Below are positions 19,025-27,331 of a stretch of DNA of 64,000 nucleotides, in pieces. The DNA lies in NCBI RefSeq assembly GCF_001270265.1, contig NZ_LGAP01000012.1, positions 1 through 64,000 of the forward strand, written 5' to 3'. The position numbers were made by a program, and so were the translations under genes. Numbering within the stretch: the stretch's first letter is position 1; each line of letters starts with the position of its first letter. This DNA comes from Ensifer adhaerens (GTDB taxonomy: Bacteria; Pseudomonadota; Alphaproteobacteria; Rhizobiales; Rhizobiaceae). Below the pieces are notes generated by a model that was not told the DNA's origin, ran no database searches, and saw only the letters and a list, made by a program, of their open reading frames with translations.

Positions 19025-20820
19025 GGCGTTTCTCCGATATCAGCTGCGGGAAGAGTGACGGTGAAAACCGCGCCGCCCTTGGGATGGTTCGCGCCCGTCA
19101 GCATTCCACCGAAATGGTGCACGATTTCTAATGAAATGGCCAAGCCGAGACCCAAGCCTCTGTTGCTTTCCTTGGTCGTAAAGAACGGCTCGAAGAGGTG
19201 CGCACGCACATGCTCCGGCAAGCCCGGCCCATTGTCACGGACCTCTATGACCACGCGCGTTCCCTCGCGCCAGCCGTGAAGACGCAGCGTCGGCGACGCC
19301 GTTCCCTCGATCGCGTCCAGCGCATTGGCAACCAGGTTCACCATCACCTGCTCCAGGCGGTTGGCATCGCACAAGGCCGTCACCTGTTCCGCCTCGATCT
19401 CGGTAGACACGGCCACGTTCGCGCGACGCAGACGCTGGTCGAGCAAGAACAGCGCATTGTCGACGGCGCGCCGCACGTCGACCGGACCCGACGTGCCCGA
19501 GGATTTGCGGGCGAAGGACTTGAGCTGGTTGGTGAGGGTGCCCAGTCCATCGACAATGCTGCCGATGCGGTCGAGATTGCTTTCGGCAGTCGCGACGTCG
19601 CCGCGACGGAGGAATTTGACCGCATTGCCGGAAAGGGTACGCAGCGCCGCCAGAGGCTGGTTTATCTCATGGGCGAGGCCCGCGGATATCTGACCGACGG
19701 TCGCAAGCTTGGCGGCATGGACGAGCTCGTCCTGCGCAGCACGCAACGTTCGTGTCCGCTCCTCCACCTTGCGCTCCAATTCATCATGGGCCCGCTGCAA
19801 CGCCTCGCGCGCCCGTAGCCGGTCGCGCAGATGGCGCCGCCTTTGGTCGAGCAGTACGAGCACGATACCGACGAGGGCGCTGGCGACCGAGGCGAGCGCC
19901 GCGCGCGTCCACGCGATCGCGCTAACCTGACCGGCGGGAGAAAGCACAGTCAACGACCAGCCGGTGTCGCCCATCGGGGCGGCCTGCGCCAGAAAATTGC
20001 CTGACAGCCTGGAGCTGCCGACGACGTCGACCTGAGGCGCGAGCCGGACAAGGGCGGCATTTTCGCCGAAAGGCTCCTCGCGCGTCAGGCCGAGCGAGGG
20101 AAGCGGTCGGGCGTTGTATTGCAGACTGCGCTCCAGCCGACGGCGTTCCTGGTCCGGCAGCGGGCGCAGCGTGGTGAATTTCCAGGATGGTGCGGACGCG
20201 AGGATAACGACACCGTTCTGGTCCGTGACGATGACAGGCACCTCGACGGTTGCCCAGGACTGTTCCAGCTGTTCGAGGCTGACCTTGACCGCAGCGACAC
20301 CGATGACCTCGCCATGAGCGAGCAAGGGCGAGGACAGATAGTAGCCCGGCTGGCCGCGGGTCGTGCCGATGCCGAACAGCCGTCCAGGCCGGCCCTGCAT
20401 GGATTCGTGGAAATAGGAGCGGTAGGACAGGTCTTCGCCAATGAAACTGTCCGGCCGATTCCAGTTGCTGGCAGCAATCACGTGTCCTTGCCGGTCGAGC
20501 AGATAGATCGAGAGCGTGCCCGCCCTCTGGTTAAGCTGCTCTAGGTAGCGGTTGACGGTGTCGGTGAGCGGCTTTCCGTGCGCGACCAGGTCGATCACGT
20601 CTCTCTCCAGGCCGAGCGTCGCCGGAAAGTAGGCGTATTTGTCGATTTGCCTGTTCAGGCTGGTGGCGTAGAGCTCAAGGCGCTGCGTTCCCGTTCTTTG
20701 CAGCTCCGCGAGCCCTAGGTTCTCGCTGACGCGAAAGCCGGCAATGCCGACGGCGAACGCCACGGTGACGAGGCTAGACAGCAGCAAACCGTATTTGCGA
20801 ATGAAAGAGGCGATCGACAT
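19000..20820 (-). CDS. dctB: C4-dicarboxylate sensor histidine kinase DctB
   Basis: 606 residues. There is a transmembrane segment at about 10-29, a periplasmic double sensor region to about 300, a second transmembrane segment at about 305-325 and a coiled linker. The kinase core has His384 in GLAHEINQPLAAL, an N box near VMVNLVANALDA and DNGPGLP plus GLGLGLAIS for ATP binding. It senses external dicarboxylates and phosphorylates DctD. The gene is separated from dctA by 141 bases that hold a hairpin, so it may have its own promoter. Unlike the usual rhizobial arrangement, dctBD here is on the same strand as dctA rather than divergent. Confidence 0.94.
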   Translation of the reverse strand: MSIASFIRKYGLLLSSLVTVAFAVGIAGFRVSENLGLAELQRTGTQRLELYATSLNRQIDKYAYFPATLGLERDVIDLVAHGKPLTDTVNRYLEQLNQRAGTLSIYLLDRQGHVIAASNWNRPDSFIGEDLSYRSYFHESMQGRPGRLFGIGTTRGQPGYYLSSPLLAHGEVIGVAAVKVSLEQLEQSWATVEVPVIVTDQNGVVILASAPSWKFTTLRPLPDQERRRLERSLQYNARPLPSLGLTREEPFGENAALVRLAPQVDVVGSSRLSGNFLAQAAPMGDTGWSLTVLSPAGQVSAIAWTRAALASVASALVGIVLVLLDQRRRHLRDRLRAREALQRAHDELERKVEERTRTLRAAQDELVHAAKLATVGQISAGLAHEINQPLAALRTLSGNAVKFLRRGDVATAESNLDRIGSIVDGLGTLTNQLKSFARKSSGTSGPVDVRRAVDNALFLLDQRLRRANVAVSTEIEAEQVTALCDANRLEQVMVNLVANALDAIEGTASPTLRLHGWREGTRVVIEVRDNGPGLPEHVRAHLFEPFFTTKESNRGLGLGLAISLEIVHHFGGMLTGANHPKGGAVFTVTLPAADIGETPWATTSRS

Positions 20821-20909
20821 GGTAACGATTGAAAGCGGATGCGCACGCCGCAGCAGTGTTGTTGATCTGGCTCCCTACCACATCCGATGAGGCCGAGCGA
20901 GCCTGCGGG

Positions 20910-20945
20910 AAACTGCCCGCCTTCTCAAGGGAAAGCGGGCAGTTT
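20910..20945. terminator. Stem-loop after dctA
   Basis: An 11-bp perfect stem, AAACTGCCCGC and GCGGGCAGTTT, encloses a 14-base loop, 17 bases after the dctA stop. On the minus strand it is followed by only a few T residues, so it may be a terminator or an mRNA-stabilising 3' end that lowers read-through into dctB. Confidence 0.65.
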
Positions 20946-20961
20946 GTCTTTGGGCATCCGC

Positions 20962-22242
20962 CTATTCGGCCGCGACCAGTCTTTCGCGCGTGCGCTGTTC
21001 CGCTTCGTCAGGAATGTCGAGCGCGTTTTCCCATTTGGCAACGACCGTGGTAGCGATCGCATTGCCGAGGACATTGGTGGCGGTGCGCCCCATGTCCAGG
21101 AAATGGTCGATGCCCATGATCAAGAGCACGCCGGCCTCCGGCAGGTTGAACATCGGCAGCACGGCGGCGACAACGACCAGCGCGGAGCGCGGCACGCCGG
21201 CGATGCCCTTGCTCGAGACCATGAGGACGAGCAGCATGACGATCTGCTGCTCCATGGTGAGCGGCAGGCCATAGGCCTGGGAGATGAACAGGGCGGCAAA
21301 GGCCGTATAGATCATCGAGCCGTCGAGGTTGAACGAATAGCCGAGCGGCAGGACGAAGCCGATAACACGCTCCTTCACGCCGAAGTCTTCCAGCTTTTCC
21401 ATGACGCGCGGATAAGCCGCTTCACTGGAGGCGGTTGAAAAGCCGACGAGCATGGGCTGGCGCACTTCCCTGACCAGGCGGAACACGTTGGCGCCGAGCA
21501 CCAGGAAGCCTGCGCCGATCAGCACGGCCCAAAGCACGACAAGCGTTGCGTAGAAGCTGCCGACGAACTTGCCGTAGACCATCAGGATGCCGAGACCCTG
21601 GACGGTGACCACGTTCGCCACGGCGGCAAAGACGCCGACTGGTGCGAAACGCATGACGTAGTCTGTCACCTTCAGCATGACCGGGACAGCGCCTTCGATG
21701 ACCTCGATCAGGGCGCGGGCCTTCGTGTCCTTCAGGCTGCCGAGCGCGAGGCCGAAGAATACCGAAAAGACGAGAATCTGGAGGATCTCGTTGTTCGCCA
21801 TCGCCTCGAAGATGTTGCGGGGGAAGACGTGGGTGATGAAGTCCTTGAGGTTGAGCGACGACGTCTTCAGGTTGGCCGAGGCCGAGACATCGGGGAGTTG
21901 CACGCCGACATTGGCGCCGGGTTGAAAAAGGTTCGCGAAGACGAGGCCGATCGCCAGCGACGCGAGCGACGCCATCAGGAACCAGCCGAGCGCCTTGCCG
22001 CCGATGCGCCCGACAGTACGGGCATCACCCATGCCGGCCATGCCGGCGACGAGGGTCGTGAAAATCAGCGGCGCGATGATCATCTTGATCAGCCGCAGGA
22101 AAATATCGGTCACCATCGCGAAATAGCCGGCGATGTCTTTTGCTGCGGCCGGGCTGCCCGACAAGACGTTGCAGCCGTAGCCGACGACGACGCCCAGGAT
22201 CATTGCGATGACGATCCAGGTCGTCTGCTTGTTTATCTTCAT
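20962..22242 (-). CDS. dctA: C4-dicarboxylate/proton symporter DctA
   Basis: 426 residues of the dicarboxylate/amino acid:cation symporter family, an inner-membrane carrier for succinate, fumarate, malate and often aspartate. Readable signatures are FLRLIKMIIAPLIFTTLV, the serine-rich re-entrant loop FSTASSEAAYPRVMEKLE and the cation/substrate motif SFNLDGSMIY, then GMGIDHFLDMGRTATN-like sequence near the end. GGAAGGAG lies just before the start. The gene follows aspA after 62 bases and very likely shares its sigma-54 promoter. A stem-loop in that gap may tune the relative output. Confidence 0.95.
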   Translation of the reverse strand: MKINKQTTWIVIAMILGVVVGYGCNVLSGSPAAAKDIAGYFAMVTDIFLRLIKMIIAPLIFTTLVAGMAGMGDARTVGRIGGKALGWFLMASLASLAIGLVFANLFQPGANVGVQLPDVSASANLKTSSLNLKDFITHVFPRNIFEAMANNEILQILVFSVFFGLALGSLKDTKARALIEVIEGAVPVMLKVTDYVMRFAPVGVFAAVANVVTVQGLGILMVYGKFVGSFYATLVVLWAVLIGAGFLVLGANVFRLVREVRQPMLVGFSTASSEAAYPRVMEKLEDFGVKERVIGFVLPLGYSFNLDGSMIYTAFAALFISQAYGLPLTMEQQIVMLLVLMVSSKGIAGVPRSALVVVAAVLPMFNLPEAGVLLIMGIDHFLDMGRTATNVLGNAIATTVVAKWENALDIPDEAEQRTRERLVAAE

Positions 22243-22260
22243 GATGATCTCCTTCCTCCC

Positions 22261-22286
22261 CCGCCCGGCTCATCCGGGCGGTTTTT
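22261..22286. promoter_or_regulatory. Stem-loop in the aspA-dctA gap
   Basis: CCGCCCGG and CCGGGCGG pair around CTCAT and are followed on the plus strand by TTTTT. For minus-strand transcription the stem lies immediately before the dctA ribosome site. It could act as an intercistronic processing or attenuation element, or as a terminator for antisense transcription. Function is inferred. Confidence 0.5.
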
Positions 22287-22304
22287 GGTCAACTGTTGGG
22301 CGGT

Positions 22305-23723
22305 TCAGCTACGCGCCATCATCGGGCGCGGCTTGGTCAGCGCCTCGGGGCGCAAGGCTTCGGCGAGCGCTTCGGCCGTCATCAGCCCGCGCGCCTCCAC
22401 GAGTTCGGCGACACCCTTTCCGGTCCGGTGTGCCTCTGCCGCGACTTCGGTCGCATTGGCGTAGCCGATGATGGGGTTGAGCGCGGTGACGATGCCGATC
22501 GAGTTCAGAACGCTCGCTTCCAGGCGCTCGCGGTTCGCGGTGATGCCGTCGACGCACTTGTCGGCGAGGATCAGGCATCCCTGGCTGAGGTGGCCGATGC
22601 TCTTGAACAAGCTGTGGGCGATGATCGGCTCGAAGGCGTTGAGCTGCAATTGGCCCGCCTCGGCGGCAAAGGTCACCGTCAGGTCGTTGCCGATCACCTC
22701 GAAGGCGATCTGGTTGACGAGTTCAGGGATCACCGGATTGACCTTGCCGGGCATGATCGAGGAGCCTGCCTGGCGCGGCGGCAGGTTGATCTCACCGAAG
22801 CCCGCCCGCGGGCCGCAGGAGAGCAGGCGAAGATCGTTGCAGACCTTGGAAAGCTTGACCGCGACGCGCTTCAAGACGCCCGAAAGCTGGACGAAGCTAC
22901 CGCAATCCTGTGTGGCTTCGATAAGATTGGGCGCAGTGATCACGGGCACGCCGCTGACCTCCACGAGCAGTTGGCAAACCAGAGCCGCATAATCGGGATG
23001 GGCGGTGATGCCCGTGCCGATGGCAGTGGCGCCAAGGTTGATCTCGCGGATCAGCAACGCAGCTTCGCGCAAGCGCTGCTCGTCTTCGGCCAGCATCACC
23101 GCGTAGGTGGAGAACTCCTGCCCCAGCGTCATCGGCACCGCATCCTGCAGCTGGGTCCGACCCATCTTAAGGATGTCGTGGAATTCGTCTGCCTTGCGCT
23201 CGAAGGCTGCCCGGAGATGGGCCATTGCATCAATCAGGCGGAAGATCCCGCTATAGGTCGCAAGCTTCAGCGCCGTCGGATAGACGTCGTTGGTGGACTG
23301 GCCGAGATTGACATGTTCGTTCGGGTGCAGGAGCAGGTAGTCGCCGCGGGCGTGCCCCAGGATCTCCAGCGCCCGGTTGGCGATGACTTCGTTGGCGTTC
23401 ATGTTGGTGGACGTGCCGGCTCCTCCCTGGATCACGTCCACCACGAATTGATTGTTGAGAGACCCGGCTTCGATTTCCCGGCAGGCGGCAACGATCGCCT
23501 CGGCCCTCTCGGCATCGAGCTGTCGCAGCTCCATGTTCGCCCGCGCCGCCGCCATCTTGATCTGCGCGAGCGCGCGGATCAGGTCCGGATAGTGTGAAAT
23601 CGGAATGCCGGTCACCGCAAAGTTTTCGACGGCGCGCAGCGTGTGAACGCCGTAATAGGCGTCCGTGGGGACCTCACGGTCCCCGAGCAGGTCATGCTCT
23701 GTACGGCTCAAGGCAACAGTCAT
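22305..23723 (-). CDS. aspA: Aspartate ammonia-lyase
   Basis: 472 residues from the ATG at 23723 (MTVALSRTEHDLLGDREVP); upstream codons to 23795 cover the promoter. The enzyme deaminates aspartate to fumarate and ammonia. Fumarase/aspartase superfamily signatures are the SS-loop GSSIMPGKVNP, GTSTNMNANEV and GRTQLQDAVPMTLGQEF. Aspartase rather than fumarase is favoured by overall similarity (EINLGATAIGTG, STNDVYPTALK). It leads an operon-like set with dctA, which fits uptake of aspartate or dicarboxylates followed by deamination. A sigma-54 promoter lies about 57 bases upstream, implying DctD or NtrC-like control. Confidence 0.93.
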   Translation of the reverse strand: MTVALSRTEHDLLGDREVPTDAYYGVHTLRAVENFAVTGIPISHYPDLIRALAQIKMAAARANMELRQLDAERAEAIVAACREIEAGSLNNQFVVDVIQGGAGTSTNMNANEVIANRALEILGHARGDYLLLHPNEHVNLGQSTNDVYPTALKLATYSGIFRLIDAMAHLRAAFERKADEFHDILKMGRTQLQDAVPMTLGQEFSTYAVMLAEDEQRLREAALLIREINLGATAIGTGITAHPDYAALVCQLLVEVSGVPVITAPNLIEATQDCGSFVQLSGVLKRVAVKLSKVCNDLRLLSCGPRAGFGEINLPPRQAGSSIMPGKVNPVIPELVNQIAFEVIGNDLTVTFAAEAGQLQLNAFEPIIAHSLFKSIGHLSQGCLILADKCVDGITANRERLEASVLNSIGIVTALNPIIGYANATEVAAEAHRTGKGVAELVEARGLMTAEALAEALRPEALTKPRPMMARS

Positions 23724-23779
23724 TGGGCGTTTTACTCCTCTCCATCCACCCGCTGCCGAGCGGGTGTCGCCTGAAGAGA

Positions 23780-23794
23780 GCAACACGCGTGCCA
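23780..23794 (-). promoter_or_regulatory. Sigma-54 (-24/-12) promoter of aspA-dctA
   Basis: On the minus strand the sequence is TGGCACGCGTGTTGC, an exact match to the sigma-54 consensus TGGCAC-N5-TTGC. The -12 element ends 57 bases before the aspA ATG, giving a leader of about 45 bases. A sigma-54 activator gene, dctD, is in the same cluster. Confidence 0.9.
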
Positions 23795-23868
23795 ATTCGA
23801 GCGGGCGTGAGCCGCGCCGCTAAGTCATTGAAATCAAACATTCCTGTTTGCCGAGCCGTTCGACAGTG

Positions 23869-23914
23869 TTCGGATTTCCGGATGGAGGGTGGTTTGCGCG
23901 TTCGGTAATCCGAA
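23869..23914. promoter_or_regulatory. Tandem palindromes upstream of the sigma-54 promoter (probable DctD sites)
   Basis: TTCGGATTTCCGGA (23869-23882) and TTCGGTAATCCGAA (23901-23914) share TTCGG-N4-CCGRA and lie 32 bp apart centre to centre, about three helical turns, roughly 100-145 bp upstream of the predicted start. Paired enhancer-like sites at this distance are typical for DctD or NtrC proteins. Assignment to DctD is inferred from proximity. Confidence 0.6.
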
Positions 23915-24075
23915 TCGCCCGTGGCCCCGTTCACGTTGCCCCCGCTGCCAGCCCCACACACATTTTTCTACACTTGGCGACCAGCAGCCAGTTCTGAAAC
24001 GATTGCCGCCACCGACGCGCCCATCGAGGGATGTCCATAAGTGGCGCTTCGCCCACTTGCGGCCACCCCAAATAG

Positions 24076-24273
24076 AAAGGCACGGTCGAAAACACCAACA
24101 AGCGTGTCCGGCGCTACCTACCGGCAGAGACTATCGTCCTGGATGTGACCAATCGGGAGATCCGCGCATTGTGTGAAGGTCTCAACACCACCCCGCGCAA
24201 GTGCCTGGGGTTTCAGACGCCGAAGGAGATCTCCAGCCAGCACCTATTGGCTATGGAGCGCCAAAGCGTGTAG
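24076..24273 (+). pseudogene. IS30 family transposase, C-terminal remnant
   Basis: The frame from 24076 to the TAG at 24273 encodes TVENTNKRVRRYLP followed by LNTTPRKCLGFQTPKE, the characteristic C-terminal end of IS30-type transposases (G-x-V-E-N-x-N-x-x-I/V-R-R-x-x-P and P-R-K-x-L-G-x-x-T-P). A stop codon lies directly upstream at 24073, and the N-terminal and central catalytic parts are absent. It marks an old insertion at the edge of the dct cluster. Confidence 0.75.
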
Positions 24274-24379
24274 GTTTCTAGCGATCGTTGCATTCGATCT
24301 GGAACACCAGTGGCGTCTTTTGCGGCTAGTAAGCTTCCTCAGCTGATTTAGGCATATTTCGAGTGATGCAGGCGCGGAG

Positions 24380-24475
24380 CCTCATCGCGCATGGCTGCTC
24401 CGGAGCGAGGGCAAAAACTCGGCATCCGAGCACATCCTGCGCCATCAACGCTGATGAAATCATAAGACCCCCATC
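24380..24475 (+). pseudogene. TraG/VirD4 coupling-protein remnant, internal piece
   Basis: Bases around 24410-24475 align by eye with the traG fragment at 34721-34785: GAGGGCAAAAACTCG versus GAGGGCAAGAACTCG, then a shared CCGAGCACATC, then GCTGATGAAATCAT versus GCCGATGAAATCAT. In protein terms this is EGKNS..SEHI, with a frameshift after it. Only this short piece survives, and its boundaries are approximate. Confidence 0.55.
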
Positions 24476-24492
24476 AGCAGCGGGTTGAACGA

Positions 24493-25098
24493 GTGACGCT
24501 GCTTGCAAGCCAGCTAATGGCAATGATCTGGCTCCCGCGAGTGCTTGCAGACTTCGAGCGCGAAAACCCGTCGATCCGTGTTGAGCTTGTGATGGAGGGC
24601 GCACAACGCAAGGCAGACCCAGACCTGGCGATTCGCTTTGGTGAAGAACCGCATTTGGTCCGTCATCCAACCTGGTTGATGGGCATGTCGCACGTTGTCA
24701 TGTGCCGCAAGCAGGATCTCGCCCACATCAACTCTCTGGACACTCTAGCTTCATACCGATTGTTGGATGTCGCATCACACGCGATGGGGTGGACAGCGCT
24801 GATGAACCACAACTTCGGTCCGATGCATGGACACCATCTCAGACTCGAAATAGTTGACACGACGCCCTTGGCGCTCGTGATGGCAAGTCAAGGATTGGGG
24901 CTCGCAGTCGGGCACGTTCCCGTGTGCGGGCCTTTGGCCGAGTCCTTGGGTCTTGAGATCTGTCCTTTGATTGCAAAGACGCCCGGCCCAGGGAACTACT
25001 ATCTCGAACAACCCGTGAACCGCCCCCAGCGATCGGCCGTCCTGCGATTGGAACGCGCGCTTCAGGATGCTGCCGAGATTTCGATGCGGGCCGCCTGA
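24493..25098 (+). pseudogene. LysR-type regulator lacking its DNA-binding domain (GcvA-like)
   Basis: 201 residues beginning at a GTG resemble the periplasmic-binding-like effector domain of GcvA-group LysR regulators (WLPRVLADFERENPSIRVEL, DLAIRFGE, MASQGLGLAVGHVPV). The N-terminal helix-turn-helix and linker, normally about 90 residues, are missing. The sequence before it is TraG debris, so the gene appears truncated by recombination. Expression of a separate effector domain is possible but not supported. Confidence 0.7.
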
Positions 25099-25277
25099 GG
25101 ACTCAACCCGTCGCCTGTCGCTCCAGGCTAAACCACTGTCCAACAAGACCGATATTGGCAGGTCTTCGTCCGCCGCATCAGGGATGTTGAATATGTAGTC
25201 ACACTCATCGAGGAGGGTTGGTTGCTCGCACATCGTCATCACTGTCTGTGTCGCAGCAAGCTAGGCGTATATTTCAT

Positions 25278-25289
25278 CACCAAATGGTG
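25278..25289. promoter_or_regulatory. Short palindrome before vapB
   Basis: CACCAAATGGTG is a perfect inverted repeat with a 2-base spacer, followed at once by TATTTAT, a possible -10 element, about 30 bases before the antitoxin start. Autoregulatory operators in this place are typical of VapBC modules. Confidence 0.45.
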
Positions 25290-25322
25290 CTATTTATAAC
25301 GCCACAATCAGGAAACCAGATG

Positions 25323-25523
25323 ATGCGATCGACTATCAACCTCGACGACACTCTCATGGAAAGGGCCAGGTCCCTAACCGGCACAAAAGAAACCGCCGCT
25401 TTGGTCCGCCAAGCGTTGGAGACGCTTGTTCGTGTGGAGTCGGGAAAACGCCTCATCGCGCTTGGAGGAACTATGCCGGATGCGGAGGCAGCCCCACGCC
25501 GCCGGAGCGCAGTTGTCAAGTGA
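25323..25523 (+). CDS. vapB: VapB-type antitoxin
   Basis: 66 residues (MRSTINLDDTLMERARSL). The N-terminus has the short strand plus helices typical of VapB antitoxins (DUF2191 type), and the C-terminus is basic (PRRRSAVVK), suited to wrapping its toxin. ATGs at 25320 and 25323 are adjacent, with AGGAAA upstream. Its stop overlaps the GTG of vapC by four bases. Since the partner toxin has a replaced C-terminus, this antitoxin may now be protecting against a weakened or dead toxin. Confidence 0.8.
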   Translation: MRSTINLDDTLMERARSLTGTKETAALVRQALETLVRVESGKRLIALGGTMPDAEAAPRRRSAVVK

Positions 25524-25909
25524 TACTTGCAGACACCTCGGTCTGGATTGATCATTTCCGGCATGCCGATGCGGAGCTGTGTAGGATCATTGAGGACGAT
25601 CGCCTACTCTGCCATCCGGCTGTGATTGGCGAACTGGCACTTGGCAGCCTTCAGGAACGCGGGAGCGTGATAGCTTTCCTAGCAGCTCAGCGTGAAGCGT
25701 TCGTCGCAACGCACGACGAAATCATGATGATGATTGATCGCCACGGCATTTTCAGTATGGGTATTGGCTACACAGATGCCCATTTGCTGGCCTCGGTTCT
25801 CCTTGATCAGCGAGCGGCCTTATGGACCAGGGACAAGCGTGAAGCTCATCGCCCCGGTCGCCATCATCCGGTATTCCCAGGCCGAACAACGCCATGTCGT
25901 GGTGCGTAG
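25520..25909 (+). CDS. vapC: VapC-type PIN-domain toxin with rearranged C-terminus
   Basis: 129 residues from a GTG overlapping vapB. PIN ribonuclease acidic residues are readable: Asp5 in ILADTSVWID, Glu in AVIGELALG, and Asp in GYTDAHLL plus WTRDKR. The family normally ends soon after W-T-R-D-K-R with a short helix. Here, from about 25840 the frame runs into the opposite-strand inositol-monophosphatase-like gene and adds an unrelated tail (EAHRPGRHHPVFPGRTTP). The acidic set seems complete, so residual activity cannot be excluded. The junction is discussed as a finding. Confidence 0.78.
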   Translation: MILADTSVWIDHFRHADAELCRIIEDDRLLCHPAVIGELALGSLQERGSVIAFLAAQREAFVATHDEIMMMIDRHGIFSMGIGYTDAHLLASVLLDQRAALWTRDKREAHRPGRHHPVFPGRTTPCRGA

Positions 25910-26485
25910 AAAACGCAACACGCGCGGTGCCAGCTTTTCCTGCAGATCCGGCTCGAACATATGCAACGGGATGAAGCCGTGCATCTCTTCGATCGGCGTC
26001 GGTGCCACGACGGACAGACGCGTGCGCGTGCCGTCAGCCGCCACATGCCAGGCGCCCTCGCCACGGCGGGCAACGAGGAAATCGCCGAGGATCGGGTAAT
26101 GGATCAGTCCAGCAATGGTCTCGCCGCTGGAAACCATGGCAAGAATGCTGCCGAACATCGGCGTTCCATGAGCAAAATGCCAGGTGCCGTCAACCGGATC
26201 GATGACGGCGGCAAGATCGGCATCGGCAAGGCGCTTCAGGATGGAAGCGTCATCCGACACCGCCTCCTCGCCAAAGATGGCGACGCCGGACATACGCTCA
26301 GAAAGCCTCTCGCAGAGCAGCCGCTCGGCGCCGATGTCCGCATCCGTTACGATATCATCCGCTGCCGTCTTGGCGCGGATGGTGTCGGCGGTGATGGCGC
26401 GGAAGCGTGGCAGGATTTCTATCTCTGCCGCCTCGCGCATGTCGCCCATCAGGGCGGCGAGCAGTTCGTCGCTGACGAATTTCAT
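25820..26485 (-). pseudogene. Inositol monophosphatase / histidinol-phosphatase-like, C-terminally truncated
   Basis: 221 residues from the ATG at 26485, which overlaps the end of the upstream phosphodiesterase gene by four bases. Metal-site motifs GEEAVSD and DPVDGTWHFAHG (family DP-x-DGT) are present, so the N-terminal part is a Mg-dependent sugar-phosphatase. The protein stops after MATGAMSFTLVPGP, so the C-terminal W-D-x-A-A-G motif that supplies another metal-binding Asp is missing. Intact family members have about 260-270 residues. The cut coincides with the vapC end, so both genes were probably broken by one recombination event. It is the last gene of the Ugp-like operon. Confidence 0.75.
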
Positions 26486-27312
26486 CCGCGACGTGCCTTG
26501 AGATAAGCCTTCAGGGCTTCCGGCTCGTCGGTCTGGAAAACGCTGATGCCGGCATCCATCAGCCGGCCCCAGATTCTGTCGGGATCGTCGAGGGCCGTTT
26601 CGTCCAGCCACTCGCAGCTGGCAGCCATGTTGAGCGTGTTCATCCACAAAGCCATGCCGGCGTCGCCGAACATCCCGATGTTGTCAGCGATCGTCTCGAT
26701 CCGGTCGAAACGCATCTCGCACATGAACGGCTTGATCTCCGACAGCAGCGCCATGGTGTCGCGAATGCCGTCCTCGGTGAATTTTGCCATCGCCATGAAG
26801 GGCACGCCCTCGATGTTCTGGGCTCGAACCCAGTCGAGTTCCTCGCGGATCATGACGCGCGTCTTCAGATCGACGTAGGGCGCCGCATTCATTTCGCGGG
26901 CGCAGGCGGCGACTTCGGAAAAGAGCCCGCGATCCTTGAGGTCGAGATCGGCGAAGATGCGGCCACGGATGATTTCCAGCGCTTGTTTCAAAGTCGGAAT
27001 GCGCTGATCGGTGGCCGGGCGATGCTCGCCGCCATCATCTTCACGTAGCGCGATCGCCTGCAGTTCGGCCATGGTGAAGGTTTCGGCGTCACGATCGATG
27101 CCGGCCATACGCAGCAGCGTGTCGTCATGCATGATGAAAAGTTCGCCATCGGCGCTCTTGCGGATGTCGAGTTCGACGATATCGGCGCCGACGGCAATCG
27201 CCCGTTCGATAGCGGCCAGGCTGTTTTCCGGTGCGCCGTGCCAAGCGCCGCGATGGGCGACGATGGCGGCATCGCGCTTGGGATCGGCAATATAGTCCTT
27301 GTAATGGGTCAT
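26482..27312 (-). CDS. ugpQ: Glycerophosphodiester phosphodiesterase (second of two)
   Basis: 276 residues from the ATG at 27312 (MTHYKDYIADPKRD). GDPD motifs are readable: VAHRGAWHGAPENS with the catalytic His-Arg, VELDIRKSADGELFIMHDD with metal-binding acids, and DLDLKDRG. It hydrolyses glycerophosphodiesters to glycerol 3-phosphate and an alcohol. No signal peptide is seen, so it acts in the cytoplasm on imported substrate. It overlaps the next gene by four bases and follows a clear paralogue after 19 bases. The pair looks like a tandem duplication that then diverged. Confidence 0.9.
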   Translation of the reverse strand: MTHYKDYIADPKRDAAIVAHRGAWHGAPENSLAAIERAIAVGADIVELDIRKSADGELFIMHDDTLLRMAGIDRDAETFTMAELQAIALREDDGGEHRPATDQRIPTLKQALEIIRGRIFADLDLKDRGLFSEVAACAREMNAAPYVDLKTRVMIREELDWVRAQNIEGVPFMAMAKFTEDGIRDTMALLSEIKPFMCEMRFDRIETIADNIGMFGDAGMALWMNTLNMAASCEWLDETALDDPDRIWGRLMDAGISVFQTDEPEALKAYLKARRG

Positions 27313-27331
27313 TTTGTTTTCCTTGAGCAGA

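Noticed and set aside
22296-23597. 433-codon open frame on the plus strand
   Set aside because: Antisense to aspA, whose superfamily signature is intact.
24775-25242. 155-codon minus-strand frame
   Set aside because: Mostly antisense to the LysR effector-domain relic; the unique part has no domain.
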